A stretch of DNA of 64,000 nt from Eleusine coracana subsp. coracana (Eukaryota; Streptophyta; Magnoliopsida; Poales; Poaceae): positions 8,806,108 to 8,870,107 of the forward strand of contig CM064434.1 in the NCBI GenBank assembly GCA_032690845.1. The letters run 5' to 3'. Positions 34,240-46,549 of this stretch are shown in pieces. The notes below the pieces were generated by a model. That model had not been told where the DNA came from and did not search any database. It saw only the letters and a program-made list of their open reading frames with translations. The translations under genes and the position numbers were made by a program. How positions within the stretch are numbered: the first letter of the stretch is position 1; the number at the start of each line of letters is the position of its first letter.

Positions 34240-37200
34240 TCATGTTGTTTTCCAAACCAATTTAGACAAATCGTTCGAAATTGGGGGTTAAAACATGTGC
34301 CAGATTTATCTTTTCCAATATACGATTGTCAGTTATTGTGGGTCATCCATATGTGCCCCGTGAAGTTGATGGATCTCCCCCTCCATAGCCACATCACAAC
34401 GATAATTGACTATCACTACTAAACAAACAAACAAAAAAGAGACTCAGCTCAATCTTGGAGGACGACGTGATTTTTCATTAAGGAGAAAAATTAATAAAAA
34501 ATAGACACCCAAATTCGAGATTATGGGACTCAAACCTGGCCTTCACTATGACGGTTTTCCGAACCACTACTAAGGCTCCATCACAGGGAGTGACCAGGTC
34601 TAGTGGCGGGTTCTGACACTGTCACTAAAAGGCAAAATCTAATTACAGTGAGATGATGACATATTCCACCATCATTGTGAATTGAAGAAAATTCAAAAAC
34701 AAAAATAAAAGATGGGTCTCAGCAGGACCAACCCAGCACAGTTTAGCCATGAAACCCTAGTTGTAGATATCGCCGCCGTTAGCTGGAGCATCGTATCATG
34801 CACCCTTGGGCCCCTCGAAGCCACGCGCCACCTCGAGGCCGCAATCTGGGAGGCCGAATCTGCCGCCTCCGACCTCGAGGCCATGAGATCATTAATTTAT
34901 AATGCTCAATAATGTCATCGTAATGCTGCACAGAAATTGTCAAATTATCTTTTTGAGAGTGCTGATCAGTATCAAACATTTGCTAACAAGGATATGACAT
35001 GCATGGTACATGAGTTGGATCTAACGTGGGACACGAATGATTATGGTGGGTTTTGTACACGATGGTAGATATGTGGGGGACTGACACATTTCAATCAAGA
35101 CTTTTACAGTCATAAAACTGATTGTAGGCTTTAATGGTCCATGGTTATTAGTTTCAAAATGCCTTTAATGGTTTCAGATTGGCTCCATGGTGGACACTAG
35201 TACAAAAAAGGCCTTCAGTGAGAGATAATAGGCCTGATGTGAATGTTTGCATTGTTTTCAAATAGTACTATCAGAAAATGTTGGCAGGAATGCTTACGTC
35301 TCATTAAAGCGAGGCAAGACACGGTGGCAGTAGTGGCATAAACGGAGCAGAACTATACTGGAACAGCGAGGCGCATGCAAAAGGAAAACATTTAAACACG
35401 TAGAGGCTGGAATTCTCTTCTTATTTTCTAAAAGAGATTTGCTTGTTCTCAGTTAACTGAGATTTTGCACTTCTCTATGTCACATTTTTAGAACACGACA
35501 AATACACCAATGAAACTTTGTATTATTAAAGTTGGAACATTTTAGTTACATTGTTCATTTTTTTGGAACTATTTTCTCCTCGAAGGTGGATCTTTGGTTC
35601 CAATAAGACTGGAACTTTTTTTTAATGAAGATGAAACATGAAACATGTTGCATGTAAACGTGAAACCTTTTTTTCTTATCAGATGAACTTTTTCTTATCA
35701 TGTTTTCTAGCTTTCAGCTGATTAAAAGCTTTTAATCAATGGTTTGTTACTTTAAGTTTTGATTTTTTTTGTAGTATTATTTGTATAATAATTATAAATC
35801 ATTGGATCTAGATCTAATAGATCAAAACAGTGATTGAAAGTTGTCCAAATTTTCAGTCAGCTGAAAATTAGCAAGGCCCTTTTCTTATTGAAAGATTAAA
35901 CATTTCAGATTATAAATACTCCATGAGCATCTATATTGAACAATCTACAACTTTGATATTTACCAAATTTAATTCTAAGATTTACTAATTTTTATTGCCT
36001 CTACAAAGTAAATGACAGAATCTGTTAAGCAGCCGCAAGGCGCTCACTTTAGAAAATCATAACTTATAAACCACTCAGTCAAACTGGACGTCCAAGTACC
36101 CCACAAAAGGCCTGAACAAAGTACTACAAAAATCTCTATATCGTCCTGGATGCATTGTGCCTCTAAGATATTTCAGATTGCCACTTAAAACTGAAACTGA
36201 CCAAAACTGTCATAAGTCAATAGTAGACTTCAGACAGCCATAACTCAAGTTCTATGTATAAATATGCGTTAGAAATATATTGCAATATTTTACAACTTTT
36301 CTTTTATGTCCCTAGTCAGAATTGACCTGTGAAACATTGAAAGTTGCAACTGAATTGGACCTGACAGATTTGAGTGACGAGAAAAACAATCAAATTCAGA
36401 CACCCGTAACTACTTCAATTCTCAATGAAATAGTACTGTGCATAAATACTCGTTAGTAAGGTAGTCAAAATCGCTACAAGTTTTGTTATACTGGTTTCCT
36501 GAATTGACCACTAAAACCCTGAAAAAGGCCTCGATCTATTGCTGTGTCAAACGGACAGAAACAAACTGCAGGAAATTGCGACCTTATAAATAGCTGATGC
36601 AACACGGAGAGATCACCAAGGGAAACGATCGATTTGGTAAATTACCTAGGGAATACAGCCATCTAGGACTAACCTCTACCTAGAACCAGGCCTGCACTGC
36701 CTGCTCCTTCGATTCTCCTAGTGCTGCCCATAGAAAACCAAGCAGAGAGCATCAAACGAAAAGGACAGGGTAGAGAAACCAGTCGGGCAAACCATTTTAG
36801 ATAATGGAGAAGGGAATTGACGAGCTCGGAAGGCTGCCACCTAGCAGCGGATGTCCGGAGACGGAGCTGCAGCGCCGACCTCTTTTATTTCTACCGAGGA
36901 CAGGAGAAAACGATGAAAAGGAAATTGTAGCAACGTGGGGAATAGTATGGTTTCAATTGGACTTCACTTGGGCTCAAGTTGGGCTCAGTATCTACCACGA
37001 ACTAACATTGGGCCAACTCGTTTTTGATGTTTTTTTTGTTGTTTAGGCGTTACATGTAGCGACAGCTTCAGGCGGATTGGGCACCCGATGCATATATAGG
37101 TCTGACAAAGAAGACTTCGGTGGATGGCTTTGGTTGAGGTGTATGTGGAATGTTATTTATTGAAAATAAAACTCCTATAACATGGCCATTGAGATTGGCC

Positions 37201-37960
37201 TGACGGCCCCTTTCCCTCCCTTGGCAGTGGCAGATCTGAGCAGCAGTGGCTTCGGGCTTTGTGTGACACTCAGGTGCTCGGGGTGGGTATGGTTGCCTTT
37301 TTTTGTTCTATTTTTATTTTGTCCATTGCTATTGCTTTGTTATGTTTATAATGTATTTATAGATACATTGAGTTTTTAATGTATTTATAGTAATTAGGGT
37401 CCTGCTATTTTGCAGTCACCTAAAAGTTTAAATAACTTTCAATTGTCACTTTAAGTTTTCGGATCTAGAGCCAACGGTTAAAATAAATCTTATTCTATAG
37501 TTTCTACATCAACAATTTTTTTCCTCCTCTTACCAATACCTATAATCTCATAAAAATAAGTAGTCCAAATCTAATATAAACTTCAACTATTTTCTAAGTG
37601 ATTGAAACTTTCAGCCACTTCAAAAAAGAAAGGAAATACTTATGTAATAAATAAGATGTTTGAGTATATGTTTGCAATACCAAAGCCAGAAGATATGTAC
37701 TATACCGTTACGTGTATATTAAAATCTAATATAGGATGGAGAAGAGGGAAAGGTCCCCGTGTGAAACCATGAAAGGTTTTGCCTGTAAGTTGGGTCTTTA
37801 AATATGATGCCGGTCCTGGCTCCCCTAGGGTGGCTGTTCAGTTCCGGTGGGGACTTGTGCTGGCTTGAAACTCGAGTCTTCAAATATAACCCGCTCCTGG
37901 CCTCTTCGATACCAGCCGCGGTTGCAACCACGCCCAGCCAACGCCCAATAGTAGTTAGTA
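34240..37960. other. Intergenic DNA with transposon fragments, no supportable gene
   Basis: 34440-34920 looks like a transposon fragment with a GC-rich patch. CACTAGTACAAAAAAGGCC at 35199 looks like a CACTA-type left terminus without a partner. 35980-36650 resembles the noncoding leader of gypsy elements (phrases like 'aaattcagacacccgtaact'). The 80-codon plus frame at 36804 and 70-codon minus frame at 37719 have no domain. The last 200 bases should include the F-box gene promoter; no convincing TATA box was identified. Confidence 0.4.
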
Positions 37961-40900
37961 GGTGAGTCCCTCACTTCGTTCGGTTGCCTCTCTCTCTCTC
38001 GGCGATTCCTATTGTGATCTTGTACTCTCTCTGCGTGGATGCCACTTTCGCAGGGACCGAGTGATGGCGCCTATGACGCGACGGCGCAAGAAAGCTCTGG
38101 CGGCAGCAGTTCCGGTGATCAATGACGCGGACCGACTTAGTGCCCTTCCCGGCGACGTGCTCCGGCAGATCGTTGGTTTACTTCCGGCACAAGAGGCCGT
38201 CCAGACCTCCGTGCTCGCCCGGGCATGGCGTCACGTCTGGAAGACCACGGATCGCCTGTTCATCACTGGCGAATCCGTGGAGGAGGTCCAGGATTTTGTG
38301 GATCACCTGCTGACCGAACGCCTCCATCGGATCGCTGACGCACGCCTTGCGGCTTGCGAGCTTTATTTCCCTTTGTGGCGGGAGGGGGACGACCCCCACG
38401 TGATCCGCTGGATCCACACTGCCCTGCAGTGCGAGGTGGAAGCATTCTGCGTATTCGTGCAACCGGACACGGATTGGCTTACCACAGAGCCGGCTTCATT
38501 CCAAGATCATTCTCGGGTGACATCATGCGCTGCGACGTCTAATAATATAACACATGACATGCGAATATAATTGTAAAGAGAACATAGATAGTGTACAGAG
38601 TTTTACATATATCTGAATTTATATTACAAACCAGAATCTTTAAAAGTGCGGAAGCGAAGAGTTCAACGGAAATAAAATGGTCCAACGAGATAAGTAAGAT
38701 ACATTCGCCCTCTTACGAAGATTCACACAGAACATCCGGCTTGTAGGTGTTTGCCCAAACACCTTGCCGGTAATCAATGACCTACTCTTCTTCATCATCG
38801 GTGCACCGTTCCCACTCGATGTTCCAGCAGTCAAGTCGCTGGCCTTCTCAGTGGAATCTCCCACCGCAGTGGCAGTCTCCGCCCTGGTCATCTGAAAACC
38901 ACATAGAACGTCGCTCTGAGTAACTAGTTTACTCAGCAAGACTGACCCGTCAAGGTGACCAACTACAGCCGACTCCTAGACATACACATGCTAAAGGTAG
39001 GGTTCATGTTGCCAAAAGCCCGCCTAAGAATAAATTCCTAGTTTTCAAGTTTTAGCATCAGGTTAAGTTAATAGGTAAATAGTAAATTTAGTTTACACTA
39101 TGGCTACAATAATCATGATTGCAATATAATTAATAATAATTTCCAAATAGTAATATTAAACCCTTTCAACAAGTTAATGGCTTCTGACACTGTTCCGGCG
39201 GAATTATCAAGTGGTACTCATTACTGTGAGGGGCAGCGACTCGAATCGATTTACATCCTGCAGGAGAACCTGCTTGCACGATCCATACGCTCTTCAAGGA
39301 AGCCGCATGGAGCAACCTTTCTCTGCGGTACCACAAGGTCTTCCGGGTCCAGACTCCCCCGAGGAGGGTCCCCCAACGTGATGCGCCCTGTGCCGCCATC
39401 CGTGGGTGAATTCTTCCCTCCCCTCAGCCCCAATTCCACCAAAGGAGGGAGAAGGCTATCTTTCGATCAGACAGTAGTCGTAGCTACGTCAGTTTACTGG
39501 CCCCATAACTCCAGCATGCAAACAGTACATTCAAACTTAATCCCATGGGCCGGACACGAGGCGTAGCCTTAGGTGACTCGGACGGGGCTACCTCCTTAAA
39601 AACAAGCTGTCCTTCCCTTTCCACCTAGTTGCCCATCCGGTCTTCATTTGTTATCGTGTGCCACCTTTCTTTCCTCTTGACAATGTTCCCAAGTAATAGT
39701 ATTTCCTGATCTACGACTGATCTCCTTACCACTCGACAAATGATCGTGCTAAATTAAGCAGAGCAACTACCATCCTGTGGCTAAAACTGGGTAAGGGGAT
39801 CCTACTGTAATTCTAGGTTTTCAAACAATCCCTGTAAACCTAATGCACAGACAAGCCTACACACACTATCTAGTGATTAAATAGAAAGCAGTAAAACTTG
39901 GTGGGATGCACCGGGGCTTGCCTTGAGCGGGTTCCTGGTTAGCGGGGTCACCATCGGTTCCTTCTGGCTCCTGCTCGGGTCCCACTTCCACGTGGTTCAC
40001 CTCGTGACCTATATAATGCAGATGCAATATTGTGTATGAGAAAGACTCATGGCAGTCTAATTAAATAAGATGTGTTGATTGGTTCAGCAAATATAACGTA
40101 CAAAATGGAGGCATAAGGTGAGCGCGTGTAGTGTATTTCCTTCATGGTCTCCAGTAAATAAATGCGGTAATTATGTATAGAAAGTACGCTGTGTATGCAA
40201 GCTCATCGCGATCGATATAAACGTGCAAGGTAGTACATGGCAATGGGTTCTGACCAAATAGCGTTTTCAACATGTTGTGGATATTGCTAGATATATTATA
40301 GATAGAGCTCTAATGTACAACTAAACAATTAATTTAATATAAAACCTTAGAGGACGAAAATTAATTCAACATGGTAGTGGTAATCATATGAGCTATTTAC
40401 TATAAGTATAACATACTAAGAGGGATTTATGGTCCAAGTTTCATCGACATGCATGGGGTAAATAATTTTAAATAATTAAAACAAGAAAAAAGACAATAAT
40501 TTAATTTTGACTAAAATTCAGAGAGCTAACAATTGTCACTTTGCAGATTGTTTATGAATGAAAAACTAGAATTACTTATGAATTATTTAGTGTGCTGCCT
40601 AATTTATTTAGTTCCGATAATAATACTAATATGGGAGAGGGTTTGATATTTTTCCTCAATAGTACATAATCAGAGGAGCACAAAGAATTTTGTATGACCT
40701 CGAAATACCTAATAACGAATTAGTTATGCATTTTACAAGTTTGCTAGTAATTTCTGAAATTTTGTTTAACACAGAAAATGGAAAAATGGCTTTGGGCCAA
40801 TCAGATCAGGGCACACCCAGGGCCACACCGCACTGTGGCGCACCAGATCCGGCCAGACCAACACCAGGTCGAGCGGCAGCTCGGCCATGGCGGCCACAGC

Positions 40901-41114
40901 ACGCCGAAGGCCGGCGAGGCGTCACCGGAGTGGACCAAACGACTCCGAAAAATTCCAAATAAAATACCTATATGAAGCTTAGCTTGATGCGATCCCGTTT
41001 GAGGTGGTCCCAAGGGAAGGAGCTCACCGGAGTAGCCGGCGGCAAGCGGCGAAGCTCCGGAGATGTGTTGCGGTCGACGAATTAGTGTGGCTTGCACAGT
41101 GGGTTTCGAGCGAC

Positions 41115-41399
41115 GAAACTTGAGAGAGTGGAGGAGGAGGATAAGGCGGAGAGTTTGAGCCAGCTGATCCGCGCCGGAAGGGGCTGGAGAGGCGGCGCGG
41201 TGAGCTCGACCGAGCTCACCAATGGTGGGTACGGTGGGAGCAGAGAGAGAGAAAAAATGGGAGCCAAAAAAAAAAATGGAAATGAGGAGAAATACCAAAA
41301 CCGGGGACGGCACATCGGGTTTGGGGTGCTCAGGTCGACTGGGGAGGCCGTCCACCGGTGTACGGAGGCCACGCGGCGCGTCGGCGCCGGCAGCCCGTG
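41115..41399. repeat. 285-bp LTR segment, copy 1
   Basis: Starts GAAACTTGAGAGAGTGG and ends near 'gtcggcgccggcagcc'. It is repeated directly 859 bp downstream with a few percent divergence and lies in the GC-rich centre of the solo LTR. Confidence 0.85.
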
Positions 41400-41960
41400 C
41401 CCGCACCCTAATCCAATACCGTCTTGCATGAGCACGCACCCTAATCCAATACCCGAAGCATCGCAATAGACATCAAACCGTTTCCCCAGGTTCGGTTGAG
41501 CTAATACTGGGGCAGTTGTGAGATGCTTGTTTAGGGTTTGAAAAGCATTCTCGCAGCCTTGATCCCACACAAATTTCTTTTCCTTCTTCAATAGCTCAGC
41601 CATGGGTTTTGCAATCTTGGAGAAATTTGGGATGAAACGACGGTAGTAACCAGCCAATCCAAGGAAACTATGTATGTGAAATACGGTTTCGGTGTCTTCC
41701 AGTTCAGTACACCTCTTACTTTGCTAGGATCTACTGCTATGCCTTCTTTTGAGATGACATGGCCCAGAAATGATACTTGCTTCAACCAAAACTCGCACTT
41801 GCTAAACTTAGCATATAGATGATGTTCCCTTAACCTGTGTAGCACAATGCGGATATGCTCTGCATGTTCTTCTTCTGACTTGGAGTAAACGAGTATGTCA
41901 TAAAGTATCTATTTGCATGAATTTGGCTTTCGAGTGAGGAGATATAGATTCTTATGTGGG
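41400..41960 (-). pseudogene. Gypsy RT/RNase H fragment inside the solo LTR
   Basis: The minus strand encodes, in order, DILVYSKSEEEHAEHIRIVL (end of the RT palm), then KFSKCEFWLKQVSFLGHVIS, KVRGVLNWKTPKP and, after a frame change near 41660, YYRRFIPNFSKIAKPMAELL and KRFDVYCDASGIGLGCVLMQ (RNase H start with catalytic Asp in CDAS). A 34-bp unit is duplicated at about 41403-41454, repeating IGLGC. The same type of pol belongs to the plus-strand element at 53103, which breaks off just before this part. The fragment is flanked by the two 285-bp LTR segments. Confidence 0.8.
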
Positions 41961-41973
41961 TGACATGCTAGCT

Positions 41974-42258
41974 GAAACTTGAGAGAGTGGAGGAGGAGGA
42001 TAAGGCGGAGAGTTTGAGCCGGCTGATCCGTGCCGAGAGGGGCTGGAGCGGCGGCGCGGTGAGCTCGACCGAGCTCACCAATGGTGGGTACGGTGGGAGC
42101 AGAGAGAGAAAAAAAATAGGAGCCAAAAAAAATGGAAATGAGGAGAAATACCAAAACCGGGGGCGGCACATCGGGTTTGGGGTGCTCAGGTCGACTGGGG
42201 AGGCCGTCCGCCGGTGTATGGAGGCCACACGGCGTGTCGGCGCCGGCAGCCTGGGCCC
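41974..42258. repeat. 285-bp LTR segment, copy 2
   Basis: Direct copy of 41115-41399; both contain 'gagctcgaccgagctcacca'. The pair brackets the pol fragment. Confidence 0.85.
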
Positions 42259-43277
42259 GCTCCGGAGGTTGAAGACACAGGCGTGGCTGACATGTGGGAC
42301 CCGCTCCTCTTTTCTTTTTCGTTGATTTTCAAAACAGCATCACCTTCATATTTTTACAACTTTAAAACCATTGATCCTATGCGAAATCTAAAAATATGAG
42401 CGTGTTTATCATGAAGGGCACTATTTTATAAAAATACTAACTATCACTAGATCCTAACCGAATTTAAATAGGAATTTTGTGAAGGGAGCTAGTTTTTGAC
42501 CCTTTTACCATTTATTTGGGGCATCAGTTACTCGAATAAAAATCTGAAAAATTCCTAAAAATTCTAATTGATCATGGAGTCCAACATATATTTTTGGTGG
42601 GGGTAAGTTCTATTAAAATTTTTAAACTTATAGTTCAACGGCAACCAAATCGACTTGATTTCAGATTTGAATTTGATCAATTTAAATTCAAACTTCTATT
42701 TTTGGCTCTTATACTTGTGGGGTGTGATCGTAGGGCGTGTCATGGGAGTGCCTGACACCAGAAGTGTCACATCCAGTCACCTGAAGAGGCTCGACCTGCT
42801 CGGCATACTTTTCTGCGGAAGCGTCCTCGACCTCTCGTGCTGCCCGGCGCTAGAAGATTTGGAGATTGCTGACAGCGACCTAAGTGTCAGGAAGATGACG
42901 TCCCATCGCTTAAACGACTGACCATAAAAAACTGCGAGTCCTTTCAGGACTACTCGCGCATGCGTATTTGTGCTCCATGTCTGGTTTCGCTGCAGCTAAT
43001 TCATTCAGCAATGGAAAGCAGGGTCCCTGTGCTGGGAAGCATGCCGGAGTTGGTGTTGGCGTATGTTATAGTTGGGTATGGTGTGGACTTCTGCCTCTCT
43101 TGTGATGACCCGATGAGCTGCAATCATGTTATGGCAGCTGGCAGCTGTGCAACGAGTTGGGATGATGAGGGTGCAGAAGAATTATCTGACGCCGAAGATG
43201 AAGATACCAGAGAGTGTGTTCTTCTCAGTGGCTTGTCAGAAGCTACATATTTGGCCCTAATATCTGATAACACAAAT

Positions 43278-43503
43278 GTATGTCTTGCAAGTTTTCTTTT
43301 CTCCTGTCATCTAACATATTTCCTGGTATTTTACATCCATATCGTTATTTTGGTCACCAATGGTTCATACGTAGATACACTTTCTTGGATGCCACCACAG
43401 GATTTTAAATCATCATATTTTTATGCTCATCACTGGCGAAAGAAGTGTATATCAATATATTGTTTACATTGACTAATTCTTTTTGCAATTGCAACCTGGC
43501 CAG
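43278..43503 (+). other. Inferred intron 1 of the F-box pseudogene (GT-AG)
   Basis: The frame SDNTN meets GTATGTCTTGC; at the other side GGCCAG precedes TATATCTTCAGAAGG, encoding YIFRR in phase 0. The protein reads on as expected for F-box/LRR relatives. Confidence 0.7.
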
Positions 43504-43680
43504 TATATCTTCAGAAGGGACTTGAGATGGTGCCCCACATTTTCAAAGTTGAAGACTCTGCTCCTCAATAATTATTGGTGTCATGCTGATTGCCGTCCAC
43601 TAGCATGCATTCTAGAGCATGCACCTGTTTTGGAGAAGCTCACTTTTGTGTTCGCAACGGGTATATACAAATGTCACCAG

Positions 43681-43761
43681 GCATGTAGCATATATTATTG
43701 TTTTTCATCATAAAACGCCAAATATAGATCATGCAGGATAATGTGCCTCTATATATTGTAG
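43681..43761 (+). other. Inferred intron 2 of the F-box pseudogene (GC-AG)
   Basis: GTCACCAG meets GCATGTAGC and ATTGTAG precedes GTTGACTTC; joining gives KCHQ-VDFQYKVHL in phase 0. The donor is GC rather than GT. Using the nearby GGGTATAT donor instead would create a stop. Confidence 0.6.
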
Positions 43762-43995
43762 GTTGACTTCCAATATAAAGTGCACCTGAAAGGACGCCTC
43801 GATCCAACGGAGAGATCAGTTGCCACCTCGAAACACCTTAAAATTGTTGAAGTCAAATGTGCAGTTGTCAACGAAGAGGTTCTTGAGCTTCTAAACTTCA
43901 CGAGCGCACTTAGCATATGTAAGCTTACTATTAACAATGCCCTCATCTTTAAATATATCAACAATGTGACAGTTGAATTTTGTAGCAACAATTAA

Positions 43996-45439
43996 TATAT
44001 CAATCTACAGCCTATGACTTACCTTGGGCAGAAACTAAGAATAATGGATTATATTGATAAATAGTCTATCTTTTAGAAAGAGGAATGGTAGAGGTGGAAC
44101 CAAAATGATCCCTAATGTTCAGTTCTCCATTGCATTTTTTAGGCAACCACCCGTAACACATTGATGCTACTAAATCAAGTTAAATGATTTCATTTTATTT
44201 TAGTTATTATTAGTGCATCACTTATTGTGAAGAAGTTAGGGAAAAGTAGTGTCATATACTACGATATATATTATTATTATTGATCCAGATTCAGTTACTT
44301 ATTTTCGTCCATACCTTATAGCTAGATATATTTTTTACCAGCGATACACCATTTTGCATTCAGAAATTCTAGAATTTATGCTGCCAAACCTTCTTGTAGG
44401 ATGTCACTTTAATCCTTTTCTGAAACATATGGCACAATTGAACTTTGCTTCAAACCATACTCATTATTGAGAGACATTATCACACTGAAAATATTTCTCA
44501 CAGTATGTATCAGAATTTTTTTTGTCAAATGCTACACATTGAATATTTTGATCTCTGCACTGTATATCACTAAAATAGAAGAAGTAAGTAGCCAATATTT
44601 TGACATAACTCGAATGTTATAAACCATTTGTCCCACTAGGGAACAATTATTGAACCTTATAAGTTTTACTTCAATTTTCCATACCATGTTTTTCGCACTA
44701 TGTTTTTTGACAACATGGCGCTCCAACTTATTGGGCACCTCATAATTGTGCAGGGTTTCAGTTCCATCAGGAATAGAAGACTTGAAAGGAAGGTGGATCT
44801 AATATTAAGAGTGATTAGTTTTAATCCAAGCTCCAGGGGAAGCACCAGCGCGACATCAGATATCTTTTATCTGCATTTTTCTCGAACATGACGGCCAGAA
44901 TCATTAATTCAATCTGTCTAGAGGCCATATATTGATCTACACTTCTTTCTGCAACCATACTCTTTAATTGATTGCTTGCTTAGGATGCCTGTTTATTTCG
45001 TGTTGTTGTGTCAGGTACTAGGAACTTTACATTTTCGTACTGTGGATTGTGCTTATTAAGAGACACTTTGATTTCTTGGTTAGACGATGTTTATCATCTT
45101 TTTTATCTTGATTTCATTGTGTTGATGATGTTGTATTATCTGAACCTGTGGCCTGGTGGTTAAGACACAAGGGGAATGACATTGTTCCTTCCCCAGGAGC
45201 GACAACAGTCCAAGCATGAACCTGGAATACAAGCACCCAAAAAGCATTAGAGAGAATAGGCAAACTATCGTGCTCTTCTTTTTTTCTGTTCCCATTTTTA
45301 AGAGGGACACATTGTTGAATTGACTATAGTTCTTTGGAATATTAGGTCATATAGTTATGGTTAAAACTCATATCCTTTAGTCTAACATAGAACTTCAAAA
45401 TATCTAGTTGACGAACAAGGGTTTATATGACTAGATATA
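43996..45439. other. No supportable gene
   Basis: AT-rich DNA downstream of the F-box pseudogene; probably its 3' flank plus spacer. Frames of 60-76 codons have no recognisable domain. Confidence 0.45.
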
Positions 45440-45506
45440 GGGGGTGTTTGGCATAGCTTCAGAGCTGAACTCCAGCTTGGAGCAGTTGGGAGCCAGCCAA
45501 ACACCC
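45440..45506. mobile_element. Very short hairpin MITE-like sequence
   Basis: Starts GGGGGTGTTTGGC and ends GCCAAACACCC, a 67-bp element-like unit with terminal inverted repeats of the hAT-MITE type. The following 150 bases resemble the interior of such a MITE, so the true right end may lie near 45640 ('tgcccaaca'). Confidence 0.4.
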
Positions 45507-45705
45507 TAACTCTAAAAAATTTTGGAGCAGACCAACTTTGAAGAGTTGAGGGAGAGCCAGTTCATTTTTTCAGAGTACCTCGAACCCAGCTCCAAAGATT
45601 GTGAAAACGTGGAGTTTGGATGAAGACATGCCCAACATAAACGGTGAGGCCTCCAGCTCCTGCCTCTAGGAATTCTTTTTGATCTCTGCGTGATTTGAAT
45701 GCGTA

Positions 45706-45941
45706 CTCCGTACGTTCATAAATTATTGTCGTCATTAACTTTTTTAGTTAACTTTGATCATTCGTCTTATTTAAAATATTATTTCAAATATGTAAAATTT
45801 TATGTTATGCTATAATTTTCTTTGATGATAAAATAAACTATGACAATGCATGTGATATTTTTAAAATTTTTTTGAATAAAATGAAAGATCAAAGTTAAAT
45901 AAAAAAGATAATGGTGACAATAATTTAAAGAACAGAGGAAG
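45706..45941. mobile_element. Stowaway MITE
   Basis: The left arm CTCCGTACGTTCATAAATTA pairs with a right arm that reversed reads CTTCCTCTGTTCTTTAAATT; the inverted repeat extends about 60 bp. TA flanks both ends (45704-45705 and 45942-45943). Length 236 bp. Confidence 0.85.
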
Positions 45942-46075
45942 TAATGATTAGCCTGAGCCCTGTGCCACTGCATCGAGTCATTATTGTTCAAGCCACCGGT
46001 GAGGCCAAGAAAGGTGAGATTGCCACCCAACCAGTATGCCGTCTTCCTCTTCCATTTTCTAGTTTGCAACCAACA

Positions 46076-46549
46076 ATGCGTTCGCCAGATCCAGAAGGGA
46101 TGCCTTCGAAAGGCTGGGAGAGGGCAAAGAAACCACTGCTGGCGATGATCTTCGGTGGTAGTGGCATTGATGACCTACTGGACACTGTCCTCGAGCACTT
46201 GGCTTCCTGCCGGTGAACGAGGCCGTGCAGACATTGGTGCCACCTCTGGAAGGTTGTAACGAGCGCTGCAACCCTGCATATCACGCAAAACCATTTCTTT
46301 GAGCAGGAGCCAACATCAGTGAAGAACTGCAGGCAATTGATGGACCAACTTTTTATCCTGCGTGTTGAACCTCACCTCTGGACGTCAGCTATAGCTAGAT
46401 CAGTTTATTTGATTTCGAAGACAAAGAATGCCCCCACATAAAAGGCTGGGTTTGGCATGTTCTAGAGTGCGGAGTTCGGAGACCTCATGCTCCAGCTCTC
46501 TTCAGGGACCACATTCATCAGTCGCAATGGCTTGAATAGGAGTTGTGTC
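46076..46549 (+). pseudogene. Second F-box/LRR pseudogene, 5' part only
   Basis: After an ATG at 46076 the first frame gives SGIDDLLDTVLEHL, the next frame LGFLPVNEAVQT and a third HLWKVVTSAATLHITQNHFF followed by EQEPTSVKNCRQLMDQLFIL. Together these are an F-box and its following segment in the order expected for F-box/LRR proteins, spread over three frames by small indels. Homology continues through IKGWVWHVL with further frame breaks and stops where an LTR begins at 46550. The rest of the gene is not in the window. Confidence 0.7.

Larger units (their letters stand above)
38458..42771 (-). mobile_element. Solo LTR of the 3.46-kb gypsy LTR family, with internal pol insertion
   Basis: The minus strand is collinear with the plus-strand LTR at 46550-50009. 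Its right edge reversed reads TGTGACACTTCTGG, matching that LTR's start TGTGACATTCC; its left edge TGCAACC corresponds to that LTR's end ..GTTACA. Matching blocks include 38640-40050 with 48430-49830 and 42300-42770 with 46550-47020. There is no internal region or primer site, so it is a solo LTR. Length is 4314 bp; removing one 859-bp repeat period leaves 3455 bp, almost exactly the plus-strand LTR length (3460). Flanking 5-mers do not match, so no target duplication is claimed. Confidence 0.75.
38064..43995 (+). pseudogene. F-box/LRR (FBD-type) gene split by a solo LTR
   Basis: F-box proteins are substrate receptors of SCF ubiquitin ligases. The start ATG at 38064 lies in GTGATGGCG. Residues 24-62 are the F-box (DRLSALPGDVLRQIVGLLPA, then QEAVQTSVLARAWRHVWK). 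The first exon continues to about 38457 (VIRWIHTALQCEVEAFCVF), is interrupted by the LTR at 38458-42771, and resumes with SHLKRLDLLG and LSCCPALEDLEIADSD, leucine-rich repeats. A one-base frameshift near 42904 moves the frame to KRLTIKNCESF. Introns are inferred at 43278-43503 (GT-AG) and 43681-43761 (GC-AG). The later exons give YIFRRDLRWCPTFSKLKTLL and then KHLKIVEVKCAVVNEEVLEL, stopping at 43995. The 4.3-kb insertion plus frameshift make a functional product very unlikely; the 5' exon could still make a truncated F-box protein. Confidence 0.8.

Noticed and set aside
35199..35217. CACTAGTACAAAAAAGGCC as a complete CACTA element start
   Set aside because: No matching right terminus or target duplication found; kept only as a note in the intergenic entry.
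38458..38525. Continuation of the F-box protein (reads VQPDTDWLTTEPASFQDHSR in frame), with a CATCA/CATCC target duplication at 38521 and 42770
   Set aside because: The reverse complement aligns without large gaps to the 3' end of the plus-strand LTR (49950-50009), so this is LTR sequence read through in frame. The apparent 4/5 duplication is then coincidental.
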